From positions 1-6,464 of the forward strand of contig JAOAFP010000086.1 of assembly GCA_026416215.1 (NCBI GenBank): DNA of 6,464 bases, in the 5' to 3' direction. Both the position numbers and the translations under genes were made by a program. Every line of letters begins with the position of its first letter. Position 1 is the stretch's first letter. Of the stretch, positions 1 through 6,025 are shown in pieces. Below the pieces are notes generated by a model. That model ran no database searches. It was not told where the DNA came from and worked only from the letters and a program-made list of their open reading frames with translations. The DNA is from Negativicutes bacterium. GTDB lineage: Bacteria > Bacillota > Negativicutes > SKW292.

Positions 1-532
1 CTTTTATACATATTGAATCGGTGCCGATATCAACAATTTCTTTGGCTGTCCTGACGAATTCGGGCAGGGTGTGGAATGGGCTGATCGTGTAGACGATTGC
101 TCCCTGCACGTGGGCGCCGGCACTTTTGGCCGCCCGCATCGCTGTTTCCAGATTGCGGACATCGTTCAGGGCGTCAAATATCCTGATTACGCCCACGCCG
201 TTTTCCACACTTCGTCCAACGAACTCGCGGACCACCTCATCGGGATAGGGGTTGTAGCCAAGCAAATTTTGCCCGCGCAGCAACATCTGGATCGGGGTTT
301 TTTTCAGTCTGGACTTCAGTGTGCGCAGTCGTTGCCAGGGATCTTCGCCGAGAAAGCGCAGACAGGCGTCAAAGGTGGCGCCCCCCCAGGCCTCAAGGGA
401 GAAATAACCTACTTCATCAAGCTGCTCAAGCACTGGAAGCATATCCTCCGTTCTCATCCGGGTGGCGGCTATGCTCTGGTGTCCGTCCCGCAAAACGGTT
501 TCGGTAATTTTGACAGGCTGGTTGCTGTTCAT
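1..532 (-). CDS. oadA: Carboxyltransferase subunit (oxaloacetate decarboxylase alpha / pyruvate carboxylase subunit B type), 5' part only
   Basis: The reading frame is open from an ATG at 532 to the left edge, giving 177 N-terminal residues of a protein whose family is usually about 450-650 residues. Visible motifs are those of the biotin-dependent carboxyltransferase (HMGL-like TIM-barrel) family: RDGHQS at 15-20 (the Asp is a metal/active-site residue), EAWGGATFDACLRFLGEDPW at 47-66, QMLLRGQNLLGY at 82-93, IFDALNDVRNLE at 118-129, and YTISPFHT at 148-155, ending in SICIK. The family moves a carboxyl group between biotin and pyruvate/oxaloacetate in the cytoplasm. The later metal ligands, the C-terminal conserved domain and any biotinyl domain lie outside the window. 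The product could therefore be OadA of a Na+-pumping decarboxylase, PycB of a two-subunit pyruvate carboxylase, or a methylmalonyl-CoA-linked 5S subunit. It lies 35 nt downstream of dppF on the same strand with its own strong ribosome binding site, so it may be read from the dpp operon. The family call is firm; the exact enzyme is open. Confidence 0.9.
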   Translation of the reverse strand, partial: MNSNQPVKITETVLRDGHQSIAATRMRTEDMLPVLEQLDEVGYFSLEAWGGATFDACLRFLGEDPWQRLRTLKSRLKKTPIQMLLRGQNLLGYNPYPDEVVREFVGRSVENGVGVIRIFDALNDVRNLETAMRAAKSAGAHVQGAIVYTISPFHTLPEFVRTAKEIVDIGTDSICIK

Positions 533-539
533 GAGCGAT

Positions 540-545
540 CCTCCT
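540..545 (-). promoter_or_regulatory. Shine-Dalgarno site of the oadA-like gene
   Basis: On the minus strand this reads AGGAGG, a perfect anti-16S match, with a 7-nt spacer to the ATG at 532. It fixes the start of the partial carboxyltransferase gene. No clear promoter or intrinsic terminator is visible in the 35-nt gap to dppF, which favours co-transcription with the transporter operon. Confidence 0.8.
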
Positions 546-567
546 AGTCAGTGTTTTGAAGTTCGGT

Positions 568-1533
568 TCAGCCGGGTGGAAGGTGGCAGGCTAGAAAACT
601 GTCGGGCTCGGTCTGGATAAGCAAAGGCTGGGCACTGAAGCACACCGCTGCAGCCCGCGGGCACTGACCGGCAAATTTGCAACCGGTAGATCCGGGCTGG
701 TGGGTGATGGGGACTGACGGATCGGACAACCTACCGTCCCGGTATCGTTGGTGTGAATTTGCCAGCAGGATCTGGCTGTAAGGATGGCGCGGCCGGTTAA
801 AAAACAGTTCAGTGGGGGCAGTCTCGACCAGGCTCCCCCTATACATCACCGCTACCCGATCGGCTATGTAGCGGGCCGCCGGCAAATCGTGGGAAATGAA
901 CAGGTAGGAAACGCCATACTGGCGGTGGATACCGACCAGCAGGTTGACGATCTGCGATTTAACTGAAGCATCCAGTGTGGCAAGCGGCTCGTCACAAACA
1001 ATGAACCGGGGCTGACAGGCCAGTGCCCGGGCGATGTTAACACGCTGCCGCTGGCCACCGCTCAGTTCGCCCGGCAAACAGCTGTCAACTCCACTATCCA
1101 GGCCGACCGCCCAGATAAGCTCGTCTACCTTCAGCCTGACCGAGGCAGTGTCCAGCCCGGTGTGAAGTATGAAGGGCTCGGCCAGGGTCTGACGGACAGT
1201 CAGTCGGGGATTAAGCGAGGAGTAAGGATCCTGGAATACCATCTGGTAGCGACGACGCCAATCCATGTACTCCTTTCGACCCGAACTGGTGAATTCCTCC
1301 AGCCGGTGGCCGTCGAACAAAACCTTTCCGTCACTGGCCGGAATAATTCCCAGCATAATCTTTCCTAGTGTGGTTTTGCCACAGCCAGATTCACCGATCA
1401 GGGCGACGATTTCATTGTCGGCCACTGACAGGCTGACCCGATCGACCGCTGTGACTGAGCCGGCTTTGCCGGACGGAAACAATGACCGGCGGTTGGCCGG
1501 GAAAATTTTGGTTACTTCCTCAACACTTACCAT
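568..1533 (-). CDS. dppF: Peptide/dipeptide ABC importer, ATP-binding protein (DppF/OppF type)
   Basis: This 321-residue cytoplasmic ATPase is one of the two nucleotide-binding subunits of an Opp/Dpp-type importer. Visible motifs: Walker A GESGCGKT at 47-54, Q-loop FQDPYSSLNPR at 100-110, ABC signature LSGGQRQR at 157-164, Walker B FIVCDE at 177-182, and the H-loop histidine in ISHD (H215). The C-terminal oligopeptide-transporter extension follows, with HPYS at 250-253 and four cysteines (C285, C291, C298, C316) in the GCKFAGQCPRAAAVC context typical of the family. Length is normal. After Walker B it reads DEPLATLDASV where most relatives have DEPVSALDVSV; this keeps the D-loop Asp and looks like simple divergence. 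The ATG at 1533 overlaps the end of dppD by 14 nt, indicating translational coupling. Its ribosome binding site is weak (GGAAGG only 2 nt upstream). The substrate (dipeptide, oligopeptide, or less likely nickel or glutathione) cannot be read from the ATPase. Confidence 0.95.
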   Translation of the reverse strand: MVSVEEVTKIFPANRRSLFPSGKAGSVTAVDRVSLSVADNEIVALIGESGCGKTTLGKIMLGIIPASDGKVLFDGHRLEEFTSSGRKEYMDWRRRYQMVFQDPYSSLNPRLTVRQTLAEPFILHTGLDTASVRLKVDELIWAVGLDSGVDSCLPGELSGGQRQRVNIARALACQPRFIVCDEPLATLDASVKSQIVNLLVGIHRQYGVSYLFISHDLPAARYIADRVAVMYRGSLVETAPTELFFNRPRHPYSQILLANSHQRYRDGRLSDPSVPITHQPGSTGCKFAGQCPRAAAVCFSAQPLLIQTEPDSFLACHLPPG

Positions 1534-2521
1534 GGCCTTCCAGTTCCCTATCGGCGTGAAGCCAGCAAGCTACCGACCTTTCCTGCGCAATTTTCACAAT
1601 TGGCGGTTTACGGCGGCGGCAGACGTCGGCTGCTTGCGGGCAGCGTGCGGCGAATTTACATCCCGGTTGACCAGACGATCGTCCGGTCCGGTCGCTGGGG
1701 ATTACAGACAGAGGTTGACCACGGTCGGACTCAAATGTTATGGTCGAGCTTACCAAGCCTTTAGAGTAGGGGTGGAGCGGAGTTCTTTGCAACTGACCGG
1801 CCGGGGCGGTTTCAACAATTTTGCCGCTGTACATTACCATTATCCGGTGGCAAAAATCGCTCGCCATGGTCAAATCGTGACTTATGAAAACTATTGCCCG
1901 GTCCTGTCCACGGACAAAATCGGTCATCGCTGCGGTTACTGCCGACCGGGATCCGGCATCAAGGGCGGTTGTCGGCTCATCAGCAATCAGCAGCCTGGGT
2001 TCGGTCAGCATGGCGGTGGCGATGGCAAGCCGTTGCCTGGTACCGCCCGACAACTGGTGAGGAAACTGTCGCAATTTTTCCTGGGGCCGGTCGAGATTAA
2101 GCCGTTCCAGCAGCCGGCAACACTGCCAGCTGGCCATCCGGCGCCGTTCAGGGTGAATGTGACTGATGATCCCTATCATCTGGCTGCCGACGGTGAACAG
2201 AGGGTTAAAAGCGTTGTGAAAATCCTGCCAGATCATCGACACAACCCGCCCCCGCCGGCGATTTTTTTCTTTTTCTTCCAATGCAAGCCAGTCGTCGCCT
2301 TCTAGGATCACCCTACCACCCTTAACAAACAGAGGAGGGGAATCGAGCAGGCCAGTTACTGCCTGGGCCAGAAGACTTTTGCCACACCCCGACTCGCCGA
2401 CCAGACCGACGATTTCGCCGGGAAAAATCTCAGCAGACACACCATCAAGCAGATTTTCCGAACCGGCATCACCAGTGCCGACCGTCAGGTTTTCAACTGT
2501 TAAGATAGCCGGTTTGTTCAT
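1520..2521 (-). CDS. dppD: Peptide/dipeptide ABC importer, ATP-binding protein (DppD/OppD type)
   Basis: This is the second ATPase of the importer, pairing with DppF on the cytoplasmic face of the DppBC permease. From the ATG at 2521 it has 333 residues: Walker A GESGCGKS at 43-50, Q-loop WQDFHNAFNPLFTVG at 98-112, ABC signature LSGGTRQR at 157-164, Walker B LLIADE at 177-182 followed by PTTALD, and the H-loop histidine of ISHD at 215. The C-terminal extension has HPYSKGL and cysteines 288, 295, 301 and 319. The signature has Thr where Met or Gln is usual, but the LSGG core is intact. A GTG at 2533 would add four residues (MGSK). I prefer the ATG because its product begins in the usual family way (MNKPAILTVENL) and GGGAAG lies just upstream, though neither site is strong. 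The start lies inside the end of dppC (29-nt overlap, or 41 nt with GTG), which fits a translationally coupled operon. Confidence 0.94.
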   Translation of the reverse strand: MNKPAILTVENLTVGTGDAGSENLLDGVSAEIFPGEIVGLVGESGCGKSLLAQAVTGLLDSPPLFVKGGRVILEGDDWLALEEKEKNRRRGRVVSMIWQDFHNAFNPLFTVGSQMIGIISHIHPERRRMASWQCCRLLERLNLDRPQEKLRQFPHQLSGGTRQRLAIATAMLTEPRLLIADEPTTALDAGSRSAVTAAMTDFVRGQDRAIVFISHDLTMASDFCHRIMVMYSGKIVETAPAGQLQRTPLHPYSKGLVSSTITFESDRGQPLSVIPSDRTGRSSGQPGCKFAARCPQAADVCRRRKPPIVKIAQERSVACWLHADRELEGHGKC

Positions 2522-3374
2522 TTTGCTTCCCACGGGTCAGTGAATCCAGCCTGCCCAGACTCTCCCCGATGCAAAGAAAGCTGAGAATGGTGCTGCAGAT
2601 CAGCGCAGCAGGGAAGAACAGCTGATAGGGGTGGGACCGGAGGGAAGTCACGCCTTCAGCGCACATAACTCCCCAGCTTGCCAGTGGTGCCGACACCCCC
2701 AGCCCGATAAAACTAAGGAACGACTCGGCGAAAATGGCGGCAGGAACACTGAAAACCAAGCTGGCCAGAATTGTTCCCCAGGCATTGGGCAGAATATGAC
2801 GGCGTATTATCCACAGATCACCGGCTCCTGATAGCCGGGCGGCGACAATGAAGTCCTGCGACTTTATTTGCATAACCTGGGCCCTTGTCACCCTGGCGGT
2901 GCTCAGCCAATAGACAAGGCCCAGCGTCAGCATAACGTTCTGCAGCCCTGGTCCAAGCACAATCATGAACAAAATCACATACAGCAACAGGGGAATCCCC
3001 CATAAAATATCAACCAGAGCCATCATCACCGTGTCGGCGAGGCCTCCCCTGTAGCCGGCGAAGCCACCGTAAATTACCCCTATTAACAGGTTAGCCAAGC
3101 CGCTAAACAGGCCTATGGAAAGGGAAATTCTTGCTCCGTACAGCGATCTGATCAGCAGATCGCGGCCAAGATGGTCGGTGCCAAACCAGTGGTCGGCAGT
3201 TGGCGGGGAATTAGCGATTGCCAGATGCTGGCTATCGTAGGAACGGGTAGTCATGACCGGACCCACAGTCGCTCCAATCAGCAGCAGCAGCAGATAGACA
3301 AGGCTTATTGCCAGCAGCTTATTGCTGGACAAACAGAGGACAATAGCCTTCAGGCGGCTAGACTGTCTGCTCAT
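2493..3374 (-). CDS. dppC: Peptide/dipeptide ABC importer, inner-membrane permease (DppC/OppC type)
   Basis: This is the second permease subunit, 293 residues, the usual length. A short cytoplasmic N-terminus leads into TM1 at about 19-41. An extracytoplasmic loop follows and ends in the family hallmark HWFGTDHLGRDLLIRSLYGARISL (62-85, FGTDxLGRD). About five more membrane helices follow, at roughly 83-106, 115-140, 143-160, 203-224 and 252-273. The EAA loop that docks on the ATPases is at about 178-197 (AARLSGAGDLWIIRRHILPN), with the conserved Gly and the LPN end. AESFLSFIGLGVSAPLASWG (216-235) is also characteristic. The usual C-terminal LGDxLRDxLDPR appears in diverged form as IGESLGRLDSLTRG. 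The start is secure: the ATG overlaps the dppB stop as ATGA (3371-3374), and GGAGG sits 6 nt upstream (3381-3385). It forms the transmembrane channel together with DppB. Confidence 0.95.
   Translation of the reverse strand: MSRQSSRLKAIVLCLSSNKLLAISLVYLLLLLIGATVGPVMTTRSYDSQHLAIANSPPTADHWFGTDHLGRDLLIRSLYGARISLSIGLFSGLANLLIGVIYGGFAGYRGGLADTVMMALVDILWGIPLLLYVILFMIVLGPGLQNVMLTLGLVYWLSTARVTRAQVMQIKSQDFIVAARLSGAGDLWIIRRHILPNAWGTILASLVFSVPAAIFAESFLSFIGLGVSAPLASWGVMCAEGVTSLRSHPYQLFFPAALICSTILSFLCIGESLGRLDSLTRGKQNEQTGYLNS
3143..3163 (-). repeat. Perfect 8-bp inverted repeat inside dppC
   Basis: GCGATCTG at 3143-3150 and CAGATCGC at 3156-3163 are exact reverse complements separated by 5 nt. The repeat falls in the codons for RDLLIRS, part of the conserved GTDxLGRD(L)xxR(L)xxG permease motif, so it is probably a by-product of codon choice. 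No T-run follows on either strand, so it is not a terminator. Confidence 0.5.
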
Positions 3375-4312
3375 CGCCAGCCTCCGTCGGCCATGGTTGT
3401 AGGGCGGGTACGGGGATCAATCAGGCAGCAGACCAGATCAACAACCAGATTGATACTGACCAGCACGGAGCTGTAAAAAAGGGTGAGACCAGCGACAACC
3501 GTGTAATCGCGGTCGTAAATGCTGCTCACGAAATATTTGCCCAGTCCGGGAACGGCAAAAATATTTTCCACGGCAAAGGAGCCGGTAAGAACGGCCGATG
3601 ATAGAGGACCGACGAAAGCCAGAACCGGGATGATGGCCACCGGCAGTGCCTGGAAGAAAATTATTCTTGTCCGCGAAAAACCGAAAGAACGGGATACCTT
3701 CACAAAATTCTGCCGCATCACCCCAGTCAGTGACGATCTGGTAAGGCGGGCGATGTAGGCGGTGGGAGCGGCGGCAAGGCTAACGGCCGGCAGAATTGCC
3801 GATTGCCAGCCTTGCCAGAGTGCAGCTGGCAGCAGGTTTAGCTTTTCAGCAAAAATGTAAATGAGGACCAGTGCCAGAATGAAGTTTGGCACTGCCAGCC
3901 CCAGTACGGAAAACCCCGAAACAATTCCCGACAACAGTTTGCCATTGTTAAGGGCGGCTATCGTTCCCAGACTCAGCCCGGCGGTAATGGCCAGAATCAG
4001 GCTGACCATCCCGAGACTGGCTGACACCGGAAAATTCCGCGCGATGATATCATTTACCGACCGGTCGCCATGTCTCAGTGACTGACCGAGATCGGCGTGG
4101 GCAATCCCGGAGAGGTAGCGAAAATATTGTACCAACAAAGGCTGATCAAGTCCGTAGTGTTGCCGGATGTTGTGATAAACCGGTGCCGGTAGGTACTGGG
4201 CGTCAGCAAAGGGATCTCCTGGAATCAGGTGGATGGAAACAAATGTGACCGTGGTGACTGCCCAGATAACCAGCAGGGCTGACAACAGCCTTTTGAGCAG
4301 GAATAACGTCAA
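3371..4312 (-). CDS. dppB: Peptide/dipeptide ABC importer, inner-membrane permease (DppB/OppB type), TTG start
   Basis: This is the first permease subunit and first gene of the operon, 313 residues from a TTG at 4312. Features in order: TM1 at about 7-27; HLIPGDPF at 28-35; YGLDQPLLVQYFRYL at 53-67; DLGQSL at 74-79; TM2 at about 98-120; TM3 at about 131-153; AYIARLTRSSL at 185-195; the EAA loop at about 205-231 (KVSRSFGFSRTRIIFFQALP, then VAIIPVL); VENIFAVPGLGKYFVSSIYDRDY at 248-270; a last helix at about 272-295; and the C-terminal DPR at 299-301. The open frame extends upstream to an ATG at 4420 and contains another ATG at 4381. I chose TTG 4312 because GGGGAGGG sits 6 nt before it, because the protein then starts MTLFLLKRLL like its relatives, and because the predicted promoter lies over or immediately before the upstream ATGs. 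It overlaps dppC by 4 nt. No substrate-binding protein gene is adjacent, so substrate is unassigned. Confidence 0.93.
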   Translation of the reverse strand: MTLFLLKRLLSALLVIWAVTTVTFVSIHLIPGDPFADAQYLPAPVYHNIRQHYGLDQPLLVQYFRYLSGIAHADLGQSLRHGDRSVNDIIARNFPVSASLGMVSLILAITAGLSLGTIAALNNGKLLSGIVSGFSVLGLAVPNFILALVLIYIFAEKLNLLPAALWQGWQSAILPAVSLAAAPTAYIARLTRSSLTGVMRQNFVKVSRSFGFSRTRIIFFQALPVAIIPVLAFVGPLSSAVLTGSFAVENIFAVPGLGKYFVSSIYDRDYTVVAGLTLFYSSVLVSINLVVDLVCCLIDPRTRPTTMADGGWR

Positions 4313-4318
4313 GCCGCA

Positions 4319-4326
4319 CCCTCCCC
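4319..4326 (-). promoter_or_regulatory. Shine-Dalgarno site deciding the TTG start of dppB
   Basis: Read on the minus strand this is GGGGAGGG, followed by a 6-nt spacer (4313-4318) to TTG at 4312. It is the strongest ribosome binding site in the leader. It sits only 4 nt after the foot of the leader hairpin, so access to it could depend on that structure. Confidence 0.7.
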
Positions 4327-4330
4327 GTCC

Positions 4331-4361
4331 TTGGCCGGCCGACCGGTGGTCAGCCGGCGAA
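4331..4361 (-). promoter_or_regulatory. Strong hairpin in the dpp operon leader
   Basis: The arms 4331-4344 and 4348-4361 can pair around a 3-nt loop. In the minus-strand transcript GCCGGCUGACC (4358-4348) pairs with GGUCGGCCGGC (4344-4334) over 11 continuous pairs, one of them a U.G wobble. A C.C mismatch and two U-A pairs lie outside. On the plus strand the same position is a C.A mismatch, so the stem is better in dpp mRNA. No U-run follows, which argues against an intrinsic terminator. It could be a stabilising 5' structure, a translational control element next to the ribosome binding site, or a protein-binding dyad. The structure is seen; the function is inferred. Confidence 0.5.
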
Positions 4362-4391
4362 ACTTTGCCGCCTGGCTGCATACGCACTGAC

Positions 4392-4420
4392 AATATAAGC
4401 GAGGAGCAGGATTTTTGCAA
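4392..4420 (-). promoter_or_regulatory. Predicted sigma-70/sigma-A-type promoter of the dppBCDF operon
   Basis: On the minus strand the -35 is TTGCAA (4420-4415), the spacer is exactly 17 nt (4414-4398) and the -10 is TATATT (4397-4392). Transcription would start near 4385 and give a leader of about 70 nt before the TTG of dppB, containing the hairpin and the ribosome binding site. Both hexamers match the consensus at four or five of six bases. It is the best promoter-like match I found in the divergent region. Confidence 0.6.
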
Positions 4421-4444
4421 TAAAGCGGTGAATTAACGCAAAAT
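4415..4444 (+). promoter_or_regulatory. Possible weak promoter for pepA
   Basis: TTGCAA at 4415-4420 is its own reverse complement, so it can also be read as a -35 on the plus strand. CAAAAT at 4439-4444, 18 nt further on, is a four-of-six match to the -10 consensus. This would start transcription near 4451, about 23 nt before the pepA ATG and just ahead of its ribosome binding site. The surrounding DNA is AT-rich with two AATTAA copies 11 nt apart (4431 and 4442). Support is modest, because the -10 is weak. Confidence 0.3.
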
Positions 4445-4473
4445 TAAATACCTTGCTGAGAGGGGCTGGTGTT

Positions 4474-5958
4474 ATGAAATTTACCCTGAGCAAAAATTTT
4501 CCGGCCAAGCCGGGCAAATTATGGCTGATCATCGATGAAAAGCGCAATCTTCCCGAGTGGGTTGGCCGGACAGGCTGGGGGATCAGGCTGGCATCCCGTC
4601 TGGCCGGCGAAAAATCGTTGGGGCAGTACGGAATGATGGACAGTTTTTCCCTGACCAGCGAGCAGGGGGAAGAGGTTTCCGGTCTGCTGACCGGAGCTGG
4701 TGCGGCCGAGGAATTCACGGTTGAGAGGCTGCGACGGCTTACCGGCGAAATAGTGCGTCAGGCCAACAAGCGTGGTTATGAAAAAATCTGGCTGATTGGC
4801 GGAGGAATCGAGAAGACACTGACCGACGAACAGGTGGTAGAAGCTGTTGTGACCGGGGCAACGCTGGGAGGGTATACCTTCGATTACTACAGGACAGGCA
4901 ATACCGAGCCTGCCACCCTTGGACAGATTGGCTTATTCCTGCCCGGAAGCCGGTCAGCAGCTCCGTTGTCCAGACTGGCCGGAAAGGCCCAGACAGTGGC
5001 AGACGCAGTAAACTACTGCCGCGATCTGGTCAACCATCCAGCCAACCACATGAATGCGGCCGCCATGCGCTCTGAAGCGGAAAAGCTTGGACAGCACCCG
5101 GAAATAACGGTTTCTATCCTCGACGAAGACTGTCTGCACGAAATGGGCGCCGGCGGTATCCTGGCGGTGGGTAGGGCCAGTGTCAACCGACCGCTGATGA
5201 TAGTTATCGAATACAGGGGAAAGCCCCGTTCGGCCAAAGTCCTGGCTCTGGCCGGCAAGGCTGTGACTTTTGACAGCGGCGGCCTCTGCATAAAAACGAC
5301 CGACGGTATGCTCAACATGAAAAACGATATGGCCGGCGGTGCAGCTGTTCTGGCAACCGTCCGGGCTCTGGCTGCCAATTCGGTGCCGGTAAATGTGCGG
5401 GCAGCCATCCCGGTGGTGGAAAATATGATCGACGGCACAGCCTACCGGCCGGGCGACGTTCTGAAAATGATGTCAGGTAAAACTGTACAAATCGTATCGA
5501 CCGATGCTGAAGGCAGGCTGATTTTGGCTGATGCTCTGCATTTTCTGTCCCGGAGCGGACCGGCGGCCATGATTGACGTAGCAACCCTGACCGGGGCCTG
5601 TGCAGTAGCCTTGGGTGACGGCTGTGCAGCCCTTATTGGCAACGACGACGATCTATGCAAGCAGCTGACGGAATGTGGCAGGGAAGTGGGGGAAAATTTC
5701 TGGCAATTACCAATGTTTGATGACTACCGGGAGCTGCTGAAGGGTGAGATCGCTGATCTTAAAAACAGCGGTGGCCGTCACGCCGGCACAATTCTCGGCG
5801 GCATGTTTCTCAGCGAGTTTGTCAATGGCATACCCTGGGTGCACATTGATATAGCCTCAACAGATGATGTGGGAAAGACGGCCGGTTATCAAATCAGGGG
5901 GGCAACCGGCATGGCAGTCCGCACTCTTTACAGATTCGCCGTACAGTTTTGTCGGTGA
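4474..5958 (+). CDS. pepA: Leucyl aminopeptidase, M17 family (PepA), complete
   Basis: This is a cytoplasmic two-metal aminopeptidase that removes N-terminal residues from short peptides, 494 residues, normal for the family. The N-terminal domain (about 1-160) is variable. The catalytic domain carries GKAVTFDSGG (261-270) and MKNDMAGG (282-289). Expected metal and catalytic residues are all present: K262, D267, K274, D285, D344, E346 and R348, the last three in STDAEGRL (342-349), which differs from the common NTDAEGRL only at its first residue. NHPANHMN at 187-194, IDVATLTGA at 367-375 and GATGMAVRTL near the end are also family features. The frame extends to a TTG at 4453, but I chose ATG 4474 because GAGAGGGG (4458-4465) lies 8 nt before it. 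It diverges from the peptide importer operon, consistent with a role in using imported peptides. A regulatory DNA-binding role, as known for E. coli PepA, cannot be judged here. Confidence 0.96.
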   Translation: MKFTLSKNFPAKPGKLWLIIDEKRNLPEWVGRTGWGIRLASRLAGEKSLGQYGMMDSFSLTSEQGEEVSGLLTGAGAAEEFTVERLRRLTGEIVRQANKRGYEKIWLIGGGIEKTLTDEQVVEAVVTGATLGGYTFDYYRTGNTEPATLGQIGLFLPGSRSAAPLSRLAGKAQTVADAVNYCRDLVNHPANHMNAAAMRSEAEKLGQHPEITVSILDEDCLHEMGAGGILAVGRASVNRPLMIVIEYRGKPRSAKVLALAGKAVTFDSGGLCIKTTDGMLNMKNDMAGGAAVLATVRALAANSVPVNVRAAIPVVENMIDGTAYRPGDVLKMMSGKTVQIVSTDAEGRLILADALHFLSRSGPAAMIDVATLTGACAVALGDGCAALIGNDDDLCKQLTECGREVGENFWQLPMFDDYRELLKGEIADLKNSGGRHAGTILGGMFLSEFVNGIPWVHIDIASTDDVGKTAGYQIRGATGMAVRTLYRFAVQFCR

Positions 5959-5980
5959 GTCCGTAGGTACAGTGACGGAC
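5959..5980 (+). repeat. Inverted repeat immediately after the pepA stop
   Basis: GTCCGT (5959-5964) and ACGGAC (5975-5980) form a perfect 6-bp stem with a 10-nt loop, directly after the TGA of pepA. It is followed by GGGTTTGG rather than a T-run, so it is at best a weak or factor-assisted stop signal, and read-through into glgB is likely. The rest of the 67-nt pepA-glgB gap shows no clear promoter. Confidence 0.35.
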
Positions 5981-6025
5981 GGGTTTGGCAGTGAACCGCC
6001 AGCTGATTGCCCGGAAAGGTGATTA

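Noticed and set aside
1..21. Possible adapter at the left end, because the minus strand there reads TGTATAAAAG, resembling the mosaic-end TGTATAAGAG.
   Set aside because: The match is imperfect, and the frame reads SICIK, exactly what OadA/PycB proteins have here, so this is genuine coding sequence.
71..547. A 158-codon plus-strand open frame.
   Set aside because: It is the antisense shadow of the partial oadA-like gene, whose minus-strand product carries the family motifs and a perfect ribosome binding site.
2263..2277. T-rich run following a GC-rich stretch, resembling a terminator on the plus strand.
   Set aside because: It lies inside dppD and simply encodes the Glu/Lys-rich segment EEKEKNRRR on the minus strand; there is no good stem before the T-run.
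1265..2305. A 346-codon open frame on the plus strand antisense to dppD and the start of dppF.
   Set aside because: It lies opposite two clearly recognisable ATPase genes with all ABC motifs intact. Its product is low in recognisable structure, and long antisense frames are common in GC-rich coding DNA.
568..2521. Non-standard motif residues in the ATPases (LSGGT in DppD, DEPLATLD in DppF) as signs of a degenerate ATP site.
   Set aside because: Walker A, Walker B, the LSGG core, D-loop Asp and H-loop His are all present in both proteins; the changes fall at positions that vary in the family.
4401..4423. A GAGGAG site followed by a TTG CAA TAA mini-frame on the plus strand, as a possible leader peptide for pepA.
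   Set aside because: It is only two codons plus a stop and would lie upstream of the candidate pepA transcription start; coincidence is more likely.
4350..4718. A 122-codon minus-strand frame across the divergent region and the pepA start.
   Set aside because: It overlaps the well-supported N-terminus of pepA and the predicted dpp promoter, and its product shows no recognisable motif.
5959..6025. A rho-independent terminator between pepA and glgB.
   Set aside because: The only clear stem is 6 bp with a 10-nt loop and no T-run follows, so it does not meet the usual pattern.
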